A stretch of 64,000 nucleotides of DNA from Verrucomicrobiales bacterium. Its GTDB lineage: Bacteria; Verrucomicrobiota; Verrucomicrobiia; Verrucomicrobiales; DEV007. Position 1 is the stretch's first letter. Each line of letters begins with the position of its first letter. The stretch is taken from NCBI GenBank assembly GCA_029213005.1, contig JARGPI010000023.1, positions 50,648-114,647 on the forward strand, written 5' to 3'. The translations under genes and the position numbers were made by a program. Of this stretch, positions 50,555-60,883 are shown in pieces. The notes below the pieces were generated by a model. The model saw only the letters and a list, made by a program, of their open reading frames with translations. It was not told where the DNA came from and ran no database searches.

Positions 50555-50589
50555 AGAATTGGTTTTCAGGAGGACTGTTCCCGAATTTC

Positions 50590-51807
50590 ATGAAATTTGC
50601 TCCCGTTATCTTTCAGATTTGTATCGGCTTACTGATTGCAGGTGGAGCCGGGGTGCTTTGCTATATCTTTTTCCTAACCGCACCAAAAACCAGGCCGGAA
50701 GATAAAAAACCAGTCGCTAAAATCGTTCAGACCGTGGTCTTGGAGCCGGGAAATGAAAGAATTACGGTGACGGCTTTCGGTGTCGTGATACCGGCTCGCG
50801 AAGTCAAGATGCAGCCTCAGGTGAGCGGTCGGATCGTCAGTCAAAATGAATCTTTGGTTCCGGGCGGTCGGCTATCCAGTGGTGATGAATTGGTTAGGAT
50901 TGACCGGGAGGATTACGAGTTGGCGTTGACCGAAAAGATGGCCGAACTGGAGCAGGCAAAATTTGATTTCGAAGTGGAGAGTGGCCGGCAGACGGTGGCC
51001 AGGCGGGAGTGGCAGCAGCTGCAGCGGGACATCCCGGGAGCGGATCTCAATTCATCACTGGCTTTGCGGAAACCTCACCTTAAGCTTTCGGAAGCGATGG
51101 TTGCCAAAGCCCAAAATGCGATCAACCGGGCGGAACTTGATCTGTCGAGAACGATACTGACCGCGCCCTTCAACAGTATGGTCGTAGAGGAAAGTGTCGA
51201 GGTTGGCCAGCTCGTGGAGCCGGGTAGTGAAATCTGTCACCTTGTGGGAACGGATTCGTTCTGGGTCAGGGTGACTTTGCCCGCGGCTGAATTGAAGAGA
51301 ATCCGGGTTCCTCAAGGAGACCGGGACGGAGCGGTTGCTGATATCCTTCTCGATACCGGGCATGGAGATCCCGAAATTGTTCATGGAAAAGTCGTCCGCC
51401 TGCTCGCTGATTTGGAGGAAGACGGGCGCCTCGCCAGAGTTCTCGTTGAGGTCGAGGATCCGCTTCAACTAAAGAAATCGGCAGATGGCCCCAAAGATGC
51501 CACCCCGCTTTTGTTAGGTAGTTACGTGCAGGTAAATATTGAAGCAGGACGTCTCACCGATGTATTAACTATTCCCCGTTCGGCCTTACGGGAAGGGAAT
51601 CGTCTCTGGCTGGTGGGAGCGGATAAACGGATCCGGATCGCTGATCCGGAGATTCTGTGGACTCGCCCTGAGACCGTATTAGTTCCTAATATCCTGAAAG
51701 ATGGCGAGCGACTGATCGTCAGCGAACTGAAGTCGGCTCTCCCCGGCATGTTGGTGAATCCCCAACCGTTAAAGCGGGCTGAAACCGGCTCGAAGCCCAC
51801 GAAATAA
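50590..51807 (+). CDS. RND-efflux periplasmic adaptor (HlyD/MFP family)
   Basis: The ATG at 50590 is chosen (405 residues), because it is followed by a signal/anchor segment (MKFAPVIFQICIGLLIAGGA). A TTG at 50551 gives 13 more residues and overlaps the previous stop. An AGGAGG lies at 50568-50573, which is 16 nt from the ATG, a little far. The lipoyl-like half GRIVSQNESLVPGGRLSSGD, a coiled coil (about 110-160) and the beta-barrel are recognisable. It bridges the pump and the outer-membrane channel. Confidence 0.92.
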   Translation: MKFAPVIFQICIGLLIAGGAGVLCYIFFLTAPKTRPEDKKPVAKIVQTVVLEPGNERITVTAFGVVIPAREVKMQPQVSGRIVSQNESLVPGGRLSSGDELVRIDREDYELALTEKMAELEQAKFDFEVESGRQTVARREWQQLQRDIPGADLNSSLALRKPHLKLSEAMVAKAQNAINRAELDLSRTILTAPFNSMVVEESVEVGQLVEPGSEICHLVGTDSFWVRVTLPAAELKRIRVPQGDRDGAVADILLDTGHGDPEIVHGKVVRLLADLEEDGRLARVLVEVEDPLQLKKSADGPKDATPLLLGSYVQVNIEAGRLTDVLTIPRSALREGNRLWLVGADKRIRIADPEILWTRPETVLVPNILKDGERLIVSELKSALPGMLVNPQPLKRAETGSKPTK

Positions 51808-54800
51808 TGAGTGGGACGCCGAATAACCGCCGGGGTTTGATCGCCTGGTTTGCCTGCAACGATGTTGCGGCCAATCTACTTATGATTGGCATCGTGGTGA
51901 CAGGCCTGCTCGTGGCAAAAGGGATTCGTCAGGAGGTCTACCCGGTATATGAACTGGATACCGTGGAGATCGATATGGATTATCGCGGTGCGAGTCCGGA
52001 AGAGGTGGAGCGCTCGGTCATTCTACCGATTGAGTCCGAGCTGCGGGGTATGGAATTGGTCCGGCGAATTGTATCGGTTGCGAGGGAAGGGAGCGCCTAC
52101 GTCGAGGTGGAAGTGTTGCCCGGCTTTGATCGGAACCGGGCTCTTCAGGAAGTAACCGCGGCCGTGCAGCGCGTCAGCCTTTTCCCCGACGAAGTGGAGC
52201 CCCCGGTCGTCACCCTGGGATCCGGAAGGCGTCGGGAAGTGATGCGGATATCGGTATTTGGAGATCTAGATGAGCAGACACTGATCAGCTTCGCGCGGCA
52301 GTTGGAGGACGGCCTTCTCGCCGAACCGGAAATTGCCCTGGTCAGTTTACGGGGCGCCCGTCGTCCCGAAATTCTCGTCGAGGTCCCTCAGGAAAGGCTG
52401 CGCTCCCTCGGATTGACCCTGGGGGATGTGGCGGACGCGATTGATGAGTCGGCTCTCGATGTTCCCGCGGGAACGCTCCGGACTCCGGGTGGAGATATGC
52501 TCTTGAAAACCACAGAGCGGCGGGACTTTGCCAGTCAGTTTTCCGGTATCCCTATCGTGAGTACCGATCAGGGAGCGACCGTGACCTTATCCGATATCGC
52601 GACGATCGAAGACGGCTTTGAGGAGGCGGAGCGCGAGAACTATTTTGATCGACAGCGGGCCGTCTCACTTGCGGTATTTTCCTCAGAAACTCAACCGCCT
52701 CTCGAGGTCGCAAAAGCCGTGCGACGTTTTATTGAGAAGCAAAGGCCCAATCTTCCGCCTTCGGTAAATATTCGTCTCTCCCGGGACCGGTCCGATGACT
52801 ATAAAGAGCGGGTCAGTCTACTGATTAAAAACGGAGCGACCGGTTTGTTACTGGTGCTGATTGCGTTGGGGTTTTTTCTGGAACTCCGGGTCGCTTTCTG
52901 GACTGCGATAGGGATTCCGGTATCGATTCTCGGTTCCCTCGTTTTGATGCCGGTGATGGATGCGAGTATCAATATGATCTCGTTGTTCAGCTTCATTATC
53001 ACACTGGGGATTGTGGTGGATGATGCCGTAGTAGTTGGTGAAGATATCTTTCACAAAATGTCGGAGGGGATGTCGCGTCGCGATGCGGCCGTTGCCGGAG
53101 TTCAGCAGATGACGGTCCCGGTGCTTTTTGCGGTCTCGACTAATATCATCGCCTTTCTCCCGCTCCTTTTTGTTCCCGGCGAGATCGGTCAGTTTTTCGA
53201 AATCCTTCCCGCAGTGGTGATTGCGGTATTCGTCGTTTCACTGGTCGAATGTCTATTGATATTGCCATCCCACCTTGCTCACAGCCGGAAAGTCGAAGGA
53301 AAGAAAAAGACCTGGTTCGGTCGCTTCGATGATCGCCAGTCCCGGTTGAGAGAAAGGATTGATGTCTGGATGGAGAATGCCTATCGCCCAATCCTGGAAT
53401 TGGCGCTGCGATTTCGTTACCTCACGATCGTCGTATTTGCGGCGGCTCTCGTGATCGTAGCCGCCTGGATTTCCAGTGGGAGGATGGATTTTATATTTAA
53501 CCCCGCAATCGAGACTGACTTTGTTCAGGCCGAGATCGAGCTGCCTTCCGGCACTCCGGTCGACCGGACCCGTGAAGTGGTTTTCGCGATTGAAGCGGCG
53601 GCCCGTCGGGCTATCGAAAAGACCGGGGAGAAAGATATACTGATCGGTTTCTTTGCCGAAGTCGCAGAGAGTGGCAGTAACACCGGGGAAGTCAGTGTCG
53701 TGCTGGTGCCGCAAAGTCAGCGTGTCATCACCGCGTCACAGTTTGTTGATATCTGGCGCGAGGAAATCGGGATTATACCCGATCTGGAGTCGCTCTTTTT
53801 CGACTGGCTCTTCGGCCCCGGTGGCGAGGCCGAAGTCGATATCCAACTGGCTCATCCCGATCTGGAAACACTGCGACATGCGGCAGACGAAGTGGCGGCA
53901 GCGGTAGAGCGGTATCCCGGAGTCAAAGATATCCGGAAAAGTTTCGGTAGAGAAATGCCGCAGCTCAATTTCGAAATCAAACCCGAGGGACGCAGTATGG
54001 GTATCACCGCGCGGATTCTTGGGCAGCAGATCCGCCACTCCTTTTACGGGGCCGAAGCCCTCCGACAGCCGCGGGATCGTCAGGAAGTCCGGGTGATGGT
54101 GCGACTTCCCGAGGAAGACCGCCGTTCCATGAGCGGAATCGAGCAATTGCTAATTCGGGCCCCCGGCGGCGGGGAGATTCCGCTGGCTCAGGCCGCCGCG
54201 ATTACAGAAACCCGCGCCCCGGTCCGGATTGAACGGGTCGATGGGGGACGGGTCGTCAATGTCACAGCGAACGTGATCGCCGGAGTCACCACCGGTAATC
54301 GCGTGCTGTCAGCTTTTGCAAAAGAGGAGTTACCTGAAATACTGGCCCGTTATCCCGGGTTACGGTATTCCTTTGAAGGTGAGCAGAGGGAACAGCGCGA
54401 TGCGATGAGATCGTTACTGAATGGTTTGATCGCGGCGGTAGCGGCTATCTATGTCATTATGGCCGCACTGTTGCGGAGTTATGTTCAGGCGGCGATTGTT
54501 TTACTGACGATCCCGTGGAGCCTCGCCGGGGCGGTTGTCGGTCATGAACTTTTGGGTCATGAGTTGAGTATTTTCAGTGTGTTCGGAATGATCGCTCTCT
54601 GTGGAATGGTAGTAAACGGAGCCTTTGTCGTCGCCGTGACCCGGAATCGCTATATTGACCGGGGTGACCCAGCGGAAGAAGTGACGCGTCTATCTGCCCT
54701 GCGCCGGTTTCGTCCTATTTTACTGACTGCGATCACGACCTTCCTCGGGTTGGGTCCAATGATTTTTGAAACCTCGACACAGGCCCGGTTTCTCGTTCCT

Positions 54801-54908
54801 ATGGCGATCTCTCTGGGCGTTGGAACTCTGGTGTCAACCTGTGTCATCCTGTTGCTCCTTCCAGCGGCCTTTGGTATATTTGAGGATCTGGTGGAGAAGC
54901 GTCGCTGA
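51807..54908 (+). CDS. RND multidrug/exporter permease (HAE1/AcrB family)
   Basis: This 1,033-residue protein has the size and two-fold topology of AcrB. It starts by overlapping the adaptor stop (TAATG). The proton-relay aspartates lie in TM4: LGIVVDDAVVVGEDIFHKM at about 400-418. YRGASPEEVERSVILPIE near residue 53 is the conserved porter start. The substrate is unknown; in related verrucomicrobial operons the pump exports hydrophobic compounds. It is the last gene of the three-gene efflux operon (channel, adaptor, pump). Confidence 0.96.
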   Translation: MSGTPNNRRGLIAWFACNDVAANLLMIGIVVTGLLVAKGIRQEVYPVYELDTVEIDMDYRGASPEEVERSVILPIESELRGMELVRRIVSVAREGSAYVEVEVLPGFDRNRALQEVTAAVQRVSLFPDEVEPPVVTLGSGRRREVMRISVFGDLDEQTLISFARQLEDGLLAEPEIALVSLRGARRPEILVEVPQERLRSLGLTLGDVADAIDESALDVPAGTLRTPGGDMLLKTTERRDFASQFSGIPIVSTDQGATVTLSDIATIEDGFEEAERENYFDRQRAVSLAVFSSETQPPLEVAKAVRRFIEKQRPNLPPSVNIRLSRDRSDDYKERVSLLIKNGATGLLLVLIALGFFLELRVAFWTAIGIPVSILGSLVLMPVMDASINMISLFSFIITLGIVVDDAVVVGEDIFHKMSEGMSRRDAAVAGVQQMTVPVLFAVSTNIIAFLPLLFVPGEIGQFFEILPAVVIAVFVVSLVECLLILPSHLAHSRKVEGKKKTWFGRFDDRQSRLRERIDVWMENAYRPILELALRFRYLTIVVFAAALVIVAAWISSGRMDFIFNPAIETDFVQAEIELPSGTPVDRTREVVFAIEAAARRAIEKTGEKDILIGFFAEVAESGSNTGEVSVVLVPQSQRVITASQFVDIWREEIGIIPDLESLFFDWLFGPGGEAEVDIQLAHPDLETLRHAADEVAAAVERYPGVKDIRKSFGREMPQLNFEIKPEGRSMGITARILGQQIRHSFYGAEALRQPRDRQEVRVMVRLPEEDRRSMSGIEQLLIRAPGGGEIPLAQAAAITETRAPVRIERVDGGRVVNVTANVIAGVTTGNRVLSAFAKEELPEILARYPGLRYSFEGEQREQRDAMRSLLNGLIAAVAAIYVIMAALLRSYVQAAIVLLTIPWSLAGAVVGHELLGHELSIFSVFGMIALCGMVVNGAFVVAVTRNRYIDRGDPAEEVTRLSALRRFRPILLTAITTFLGLGPMIFETSTQARFLVPMAISLGVGTLVSTCVILLLLPAAFGIFEDLVEKRR

Positions 54909-55021
54909 ACAGAATTTATTCACCTGCTGGACAGCCTTTGTTCAGCCGGTAGCTCGTCCGGAAAAGCGTTTTACCCGGAACGAAAATAGTTCTATCGGAT
55001 CCTGTGATTTCCTATCAGATT

Positions 55022-56095
55022 ATGAAATATTTCATTCCAATTTTTCCGGTATATTTGATTTCGCTTTTCTGTATCACAACCCTTCGATCGGAGGAATCCA
55101 TACCAGCCGCTGAAGCCGATATAATGACCGCGATCGACAAGGGACTGGCGTTTCTCGCCAAAACTCAAGATCCCGGCGGCTTCTGGTCCACCCCGGATTA
55201 TCCGGGGCTGACCGGTTTAGCAGTCCAATCGTTTTTGCTCACTCCGGGCTTGGATGAGGCCGGTCAGGCTGTGGTCAGTCAAGGGATCGAGTTTATTCGC
55301 AGCAGTGCGAAGGACGATGGGGGAATCTATCGAAAAGGATTGAGTCACTACAACACATCGATCGCGTTGACGACCTTGCTCCACGCCGGAAATCCGCAGG
55401 ACCGTGATTTAATTGAGACGGCCCGAAATTACCTGATCGATGGTCAAAGTGAAACGGGTGGTTTTGGGTATGAACCGACCGGCGAGAGGAGTCGCCCTGA
55501 TCTCGACAACACCGTTTTTGCCCTCGAGTCTCTCGCTCTCTATCGGAAGCAGGCCGCCGAAAACCCGGGGGGTGCCGAGCTGGACTGGGATGCGGCGATT
55601 GACTTCGTGACCCGCTGTCAAAATCTGAAGTCGTCCAATCCCGCTGACTGGGTTAGCGAGGAGCCGAAAGATAAAGGAGGTTTCACCTATACACCGACCG
55701 GTAGTTCCAGCGGAACCCATAGTTATGGAACCATGACTTACTCCGGGCTGCTCAGCCTGATTTATGCCGAAGTGGGCAAAGACGATCCGAGGATCCGGGC
55801 TGCGGTAGACTGGTTGTCAGACCACTACACTCTCGAAGAAAATCCGGGACAGGGGGAGCAGGGCTTGTTTTACTATTACTTCGTGATGGCCAAAGCACTC
55901 AACGCAGCCGGAATAGATGTCCTTACGACCGGCGAAGGAAAGGCCATCAATTGGCGGAAAGATCTGGCGGCAAAACTCCTGTCTCTGCAACGTCCCGATG
56001 GATCGTGGGCGAGCGAAAACGGTCGCTGGATGGAGAAGGATCCCGTGCTCGTCACCAGCTACGTCGTGCTCACACTGAATACCATTCTGAAATAA
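55022..56095 (+). CDS. Secreted prenyltransferase/squalene-oxidase repeat protein
   Basis: The ATG at 55022 is chosen (357 residues), because it begins a signal peptide (MKYFIPIFPVYLISLFCITT). The mature part has repeats of the squalene-cyclase type: GGFWSTPDYPGLTGLAVQSF, GGFGYEPTGERSRPDLDNTV, GGFTYTPTGS and DGSWASENGRWMEKDPVLV. In Planctomycetes and Verrucomicrobia these repeats occur in secreted proteins of unknown role, often beside PQQ or sulfatase genes. No catalytic DDTA motif of true cyclases is seen. It converges with the PQQ gene at 56136. Confidence 0.85.
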   Translation: MKYFIPIFPVYLISLFCITTLRSEESIPAAEADIMTAIDKGLAFLAKTQDPGGFWSTPDYPGLTGLAVQSFLLTPGLDEAGQAVVSQGIEFIRSSAKDDGGIYRKGLSHYNTSIALTTLLHAGNPQDRDLIETARNYLIDGQSETGGFGYEPTGERSRPDLDNTVFALESLALYRKQAAENPGGAELDWDAAIDFVTRCQNLKSSNPADWVSEEPKDKGGFTYTPTGSSSGTHSYGTMTYSGLLSLIYAEVGKDDPRIRAAVDWLSDHYTLEENPGQGEQGLFYYYFVMAKALNAAGIDVLTTGEGKAINWRKDLAAKLLSLQRPDGSWASENGRWMEKDPVLVTSYVVLTLNTILK

Positions 56096-56135
56096 GATTG
56101 GCCTTCAGCTATCCCGGGCAAATTGCGATCCGGAC

Positions 56136-57320
56136 TTACGGTGTTCTCACATCCACGCAGGCGAGATCTCCGGCGGCGTTTCGGCAATAGATTTTGCCAT
56201 TTGCGATTGCGGGGGCAGTCCAGCATTTTCCCTCGAGAACTTTTTGGCGATGCAAGCTTTCAAACTTTTCCGGACTGGCTTTAAACAGTAGCAGTTCCCC
56301 CTGATCAAACACGATCACGATATCATCCGCTGCGACCACTCCGCCACTCCCATAGCCCTCTTTGCTCCAGACTGTATCACCGGTCTTCAGGTCAGTGCAC
56401 ACCAATTCGGTAGGGCGGTGGGTGGTTCCATTCAGTGAGTACACATATCCATCGATCACAACGCCCGGATTGAAATACCATTTCAGGTCCCGCTGCTTCC
56501 ATTGTTCTTCCGGTTTGCCATCAACGAGTTGTAACAACGAAGTGTTGGCACTTGAGGAAACTATAATTTGGTTGTCGACCACAATGGGATCCGCCGCATT
56601 GACATCGCGACTTGATTTCCAGGGGTATTGCCAGGCGGTCTTTCCGGTGTCGGCATCGATTGCGATGAGGGCTTTTGCAGAAAACAGGAGGTGTTGATTG
56701 TGATAGGGGACGGCAGTCGCATATCCCGATGTTTCGGTTGATGACATCCAGAGCGTTTCGCCGTTTTTCAGTGACAGGGCTACACCGGGGCGGCCCACAT
56801 TTAATAGTACTTTGTCATTCACAATGAACGGTGAGCAGGCGAAGCTCCATTCCGGTAAAGCGAACTCGTGATCTTTGATCAAGACGCGTTGCCAGATAAT
56901 TTCCCCCGTTTCGAGGTCCAGTCGGAAAGCGTGCCCTTTTTTGCTTAAAGTATAGACCGAGCCATCATGAATGGTCGGCGTACCTCCCGGCCCGCCTTCG
57001 TAATATAGAGGATCGAGAGGACAGTTGTAACTGTGTTTCCAGAGAACCTCACCGGAAGTGGCGTCGAGGCACCAGACCGTATCTTTTTCGTTTTGATTAC
57101 CCATCGTAACGACCCGGTTTCCCACTACCGAAACGGAACTGAAGCCGGTCCCCACCGATTGCCGCCACAATACCGGCAGGGTCGATGTCTCTCCGACTAG
57201 CTCAATCGTCTCAGTCGAGATCCCGTCATAATTGGGGCCGCGCCAATTCGGTCAGTCCGCTGCAAGCGCGGGGTAAGCCACAGGAAAAAGAAGCAAAACA
57301 ATGGGTAACAAGGATTTCAT
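56136..57320 (-). pseudogene. Secreted PQQ/beta-propeller protein with in-frame TGA at a conserved Trp
   Basis: The frame from the ATG at 57320 reads a signal peptide (MKSLLPIVLLLFPVAYPALA), then AD, a TGA at 57254-57252, then PNWRGPNYDGIS and the propeller. In this family the site reads DWPxWRGPNxDGxS, so the TGA replaces TGG (Trp). A downstream TTG gives a shorter, signal-less frame (344 residues). TGA is used as a stop by many genes here, so the genetic code is not altered. Either a nonsense mutation has broken the gene, or a base was misread. Blades such as LDATSGEVLWKHSYN and IDADTGKTAWQYPWK are intact. Confidence 0.85.
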
Positions 57321-57472
57321 GAGAGAGCCATTTTAGCGAAAACTTCTAACTGTCTCCAATAAGCACATTCTGTCATGGGTTGCTTTTGGCGTGATTTCAC
57401 GATTCAGGTTCCCAACGGTTAATGGAACGTAAAACGTTTTGGTTTTTATGGTAAAGCGTTATAGTTATTGCG

Positions 57473-59038
57473 ATGTTCAAGGCGTTTCGTGGGGTTTTAC
57501 CGGCATTTCTTGTGGTTTTTTCGATGTTTTCGGGCGTTTTGCCGGCGACGGAGATTCTCTGGACTCAGTATTGCCAGCATCTCGATACGATGAAGCTGAT
57601 GGTTCATCTCGATGCGTCGCCCACGGAACCGGTTTCGGAGCTGGTGACGCTGTGGCTGGAACGGGAGGAGGGGGAATGGCAGCAGGTCGGCTCGCAGCAG
57701 ATGTATACGCTGGCGTCGACGGCCCTTTTCGAGATGCGGGAATGGCCGCGACATCGGGCTCAGCGATACCGGGTCACTTGTGGGGATTCTCTACTTGAAG
57801 GTGTGTTCCGGGCGGAACCGACTGCGGGGACCGCATTGCGGATGATGGGGGTCTCCTGTTTGAAAGACAGGGGATGGCCCTGGAAAAAGTCGGTCGAAAA
57901 GATGATCGAACTGGATCCGGACCTGGTCTATTTCTCGGGCGATCAAATCTATGAAAGCGATTATGATAGTAAAGCCTGGATCGCGGTGAATTCGGAGGAT
58001 GTGCCGGATGGAATGGTGAATTACCTGAGTAAATACCGAAGGTTCGGAGCGGCTTTCCGTGATTTACTCAAAGATCGTCCCAGTATCATGATCACGGATG
58101 ATCACGATGTCTATGCTAACGATTTGTGGGGTAACGGTTGCCTGAGAATGACGGGGGAGCGAACGACCGGTGGGTATCGCTGTCATCCCAACTGGGTGAA
58201 TGCCGTGGAGTTTACCCAGACCGGTGTATTGCCGGATGCGGTAAACAAAGGTCCCCACGGTGACGGTATCTTTGCCTACTACACGGGACTCGAATACGGC
58301 GGAGTACGTTTCGCGATACTGGAAGACCGGAAGTTTAAAAGTCCACCGTCAGAGGTGATTTCCGAAGCGATTGTGGGCAAAAATTTTACTGAGCGGTGGC
58401 GGAAACGTCCTGCAATCGAAGTGGTGAGGGATGCGGAGTTTGACTGCACCCAACTGGATCGCGAGGATTTGCAATTGTTGGGAGCGGAGCAGGAAGCGTT
58501 CCTTGCCAAATGGTCAAAGGAGCTCAAGGCCAGTGGCTCTATGGGGGCGGTTCTGTCCCAGTCTCCCTGGGCTCATATTGCGATGTATTCACCGGATTCC
58601 GCTGATCTGGATTCAAACGGGTGGCCCCAGTCGGGAAGAAACCGGGCGCTCGCGGCGATCGGAGATGCGCCGGCGGTGATGATTCATGGCGATGTGCACC
58701 TCGGAACTTTGTTCCGGCATGGTCGGGAGCAGTGGGACGACGGACCGGTTTCCTATTCTCTACCGGCCTTTTCGTCTCACACCGGGCGGCGATGGAATCC
58801 TGCCGAACCGGGTGAAAACCGCGCTGCCGGAGCACCGGAGTATACCGGTCAGTATCTCGATCGTTTTGGTAATAAAATGACCGTAAAAGGCGTTGCTAAC
58901 GGGGTGAACGGATTCGGTATGGTAATATTTAATCAGGTAGAGAAATCGATCACGCTGGAGTTCCATCCTCTTGATGAAGCACTGGAACCCCGCGAGGATA
59001 CTGCCGTTCCGGGGTGGCCGTTGACGGTTACTTTTTAG
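57473..59038 (+). CDS. PhoD-like alkaline phosphatase/metallophosphatase
   Basis: This 521-residue protein has a signal sequence (about residues 1-25, hydrophobic). The metal-binding segments YFSGDQIYESDYD at about 146-158, MITDDHDVYANDLWGNG at about 205-221 and HGDVHLGTLFRHG near residue 402 are typical of the PhoD superfamily. Many marine members release phosphate from phosphodiesters in the periplasm. Its preferred substrate is not evident. It is separate from the convergent acyltransferase gene and divergent from the PQQ gene. Confidence 0.9.
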   Translation: MFKAFRGVLPAFLVVFSMFSGVLPATEILWTQYCQHLDTMKLMVHLDASPTEPVSELVTLWLEREEGEWQQVGSQQMYTLASTALFEMREWPRHRAQRYRVTCGDSLLEGVFRAEPTAGTALRMMGVSCLKDRGWPWKKSVEKMIELDPDLVYFSGDQIYESDYDSKAWIAVNSEDVPDGMVNYLSKYRRFGAAFRDLLKDRPSIMITDDHDVYANDLWGNGCLRMTGERTTGGYRCHPNWVNAVEFTQTGVLPDAVNKGPHGDGIFAYYTGLEYGGVRFAILEDRKFKSPPSEVISEAIVGKNFTERWRKRPAIEVVRDAEFDCTQLDREDLQLLGAEQEAFLAKWSKELKASGSMGAVLSQSPWAHIAMYSPDSADLDSNGWPQSGRNRALAAIGDAPAVMIHGDVHLGTLFRHGREQWDDGPVSYSLPAFSSHTGRRWNPAEPGENRAAGAPEYTGQYLDRFGNKMTVKGVANGVNGFGMVIFNQVEKSITLEFHPLDEALEPREDTAVPGWPLTVTF

Positions 59039-59059
59039 ATAGTGACCGGAGTGGTTTCT

Positions 59060-60883
59060 CTATAACGCCTCCGGTAGCACCACAAAGCCTTCTTCATCGA
59101 TATAGTGGCCTTTTCCGGCGGAAATCCATTCGTCAAATTGTCCGGGAGGCGTTGGTGAGAATCTGAGGAAGAGTTCATCGTCTTCCACCTTGGCGGCGAT
59201 GCCGGGAAGAAAGCGACCGGCGGTGCCGTGTTTCCGGGTCATCTGCGGCTGCACATGGGGTGGTAGTTGGACATTCTCGGGCGGCCGACCCAGCGCGACG
59301 ACGCGCCCGGCGTGGGACCAGCATTTGGCGAGCGGGATTTTGATTTCCTGCTCCCGGGTTTCGATATGTTTGGTATCGGCCTCGTCATCGAAAACCATAC
59401 CGAAGCGGAGATTGGGTAGATCGAAGATGCGGTCAATATCGTTGTAGAAATTCATGTCTCCGACCATCAAATCGGCGTTTTGCCCTTCGGCGAGGGCGCG
59501 GAGTAACTGGGAGTCCTCTCTCACTGAATAGGCGCGACAGACGGTGCGGCCTTTGTTCAAAATCGGAACCCAGAGCTGCATCATTTGGCCGACGATGGAG
59601 TTCATCGGGGCTTCGCTAAGGATCGTATCTTCCTTCCTCACAAAGTCAGCGGACATGATCTGCATGGCGTTGCGATAGATTTCGCGGGAACTCAGGAAGA
59701 CCGGTTCCTGATCCGGCGACTCAATCAGACCGATGGCTTCGCGGTGTTTATCCCGCTGATTGATTTCGAGGCGCCATTTGGTGAACCAGGCGGGTTCGGT
59801 GATGCCGAAGAGTTTTTCCTGGCTCAGGATGATACGGCCGGGAGAGGTCAATTCGGTCTGGATATCGATGAAGCGCCCTTCGTCTCCCCGCCAGAAATCG
59901 ATCAGGTGGGGCATGAAGGCTTTGGAGGTGATCACGGTCCGGATCCCGAGTTCCTCCATGCGGAGAGCCAGTTTCTCGACTTCGTCAGGGCGGAGGTTGA
60001 AGGGCAGGCTGACGGGAGTTTTTCCCGCGAGGAAAAGGCCCAGATTGATCACACCGGGGAAGGGACCCGGAGGCAAAAGAATACCGATCCGCTGGCGATC
60101 GTCGGGCGGATTGTTGATCCAGCGACGGGCGATTGAAATCGCCATTCCGAGGAACTCCGCGCGGGACCAGCGTCGCGGGTTTTTCGCGTATTCGAAGCTG
60201 AAGTTTTTCCGGCGTTCCGTTTTCAACGATTCGATGACGGCGGTCTCCAGATTTTCCTCGAAACAACGCCGGGCGTTGAAGGCATCGACCGACGCGGCGA
60301 GCATGCCTTCGAAGATTCGTTTGGTGGAGGCTTCTTCTGGCGGGATCGGCTCACCAAAGGCCACCTGGGTAGGGCAGGGAAATTTGTTGGGCCACTTTTT
60401 GAAGTAGATCCCGCGCTCAAAGGAAAAGATCGATCCCCAGAGCCCATCGGTGTAGACCGGAACGACCGGGCAGTCTGACCGTCGCGCAATCACTTCGCAG
60501 CCTTTCTTCAGATCGTTAATCAGTCCGGTCCGGGTGAGGCCCCCTTCAGGAAAGAGGCAGACCGCATCGCCCTTCTTCAATGCGTCGATCGATTTGGTGA
60601 GGGCGTCGCGGGGGCTGTTCCGGTCGATCGGGATGGCCCGGAATAACTTCATAAACCATCCGAATGCGGGGTATTTGACATACTTATCGACTACGACATA
60701 GCGAACCGGGCGGGGTGATGCGAGGTAGTAGATAAAAGCATCGATATAGGTGATGTGATTGGGCAGGAGTAAGACGCCTCCGTAGGACGGCACGTTTTGC
60801 GTGCCGATGCGACGAACCCGATAAAAGAGCCGAAACCAGGGAAGGAGAAGTAAGCGAAAGAAAAGCCGGATGAGGTAACTCAT
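59060..60883 (-). CDS. Aas-like protein: PlsC acyltransferase plus degenerate adenylation domain
   Basis: This 607-residue protein pairs a PlsC-type acyltransferase (about 1-200: NHITYID as the HX4D motif, FPEGGLTRTG) with an AMP-binding-like domain (about 215-607). In the second domain the usual loops are lost: the A3 TSGSxGxPKG region reads ESPDQEPVFLSSRE, A5 YGxTE is absent, A7 TGD reads AGK, and the C-terminal small domain is missing (E. coli Aas has 719 residues). So it may acylate lysophospholipid without its own acyl-activation, or the domain may only bind a partner. It overlaps the lplT-like gene by 1 bp. Confidence 0.82.
   Translation of the reverse strand: MSYLIRLFFRLLLLPWFRLFYRVRRIGTQNVPSYGGVLLLPNHITYIDAFIYYLASPRPVRYVVVDKYVKYPAFGWFMKLFRAIPIDRNSPRDALTKSIDALKKGDAVCLFPEGGLTRTGLINDLKKGCEVIARRSDCPVVPVYTDGLWGSIFSFERGIYFKKWPNKFPCPTQVAFGEPIPPEEASTKRIFEGMLAASVDAFNARRCFEENLETAVIESLKTERRKNFSFEYAKNPRRWSRAEFLGMAISIARRWINNPPDDRQRIGILLPPGPFPGVINLGLFLAGKTPVSLPFNLRPDEVEKLALRMEELGIRTVITSKAFMPHLIDFWRGDEGRFIDIQTELTSPGRIILSQEKLFGITEPAWFTKWRLEINQRDKHREAIGLIESPDQEPVFLSSREIYRNAMQIMSADFVRKEDTILSEAPMNSIVGQMMQLWVPILNKGRTVCRAYSVREDSQLLRALAEGQNADLMVGDMNFYNDIDRIFDLPNLRFGMVFDDEADTKHIETREQEIKIPLAKCWSHAGRVVALGRPPENVQLPPHVQPQMTRKHGTAGRFLPGIAAKVEDDELFLRFSPTPPGQFDEWISAGKGHYIDEEGFVVLPEAL

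Noticed and set aside
57252..57254. Selenocysteine or UGA-tryptophan recoding in the PQQ gene
   Set aside because: The family has Trp at that site, many genes here end in TGA, and I see no selenocysteine element after it. A mutation or base error is simpler.
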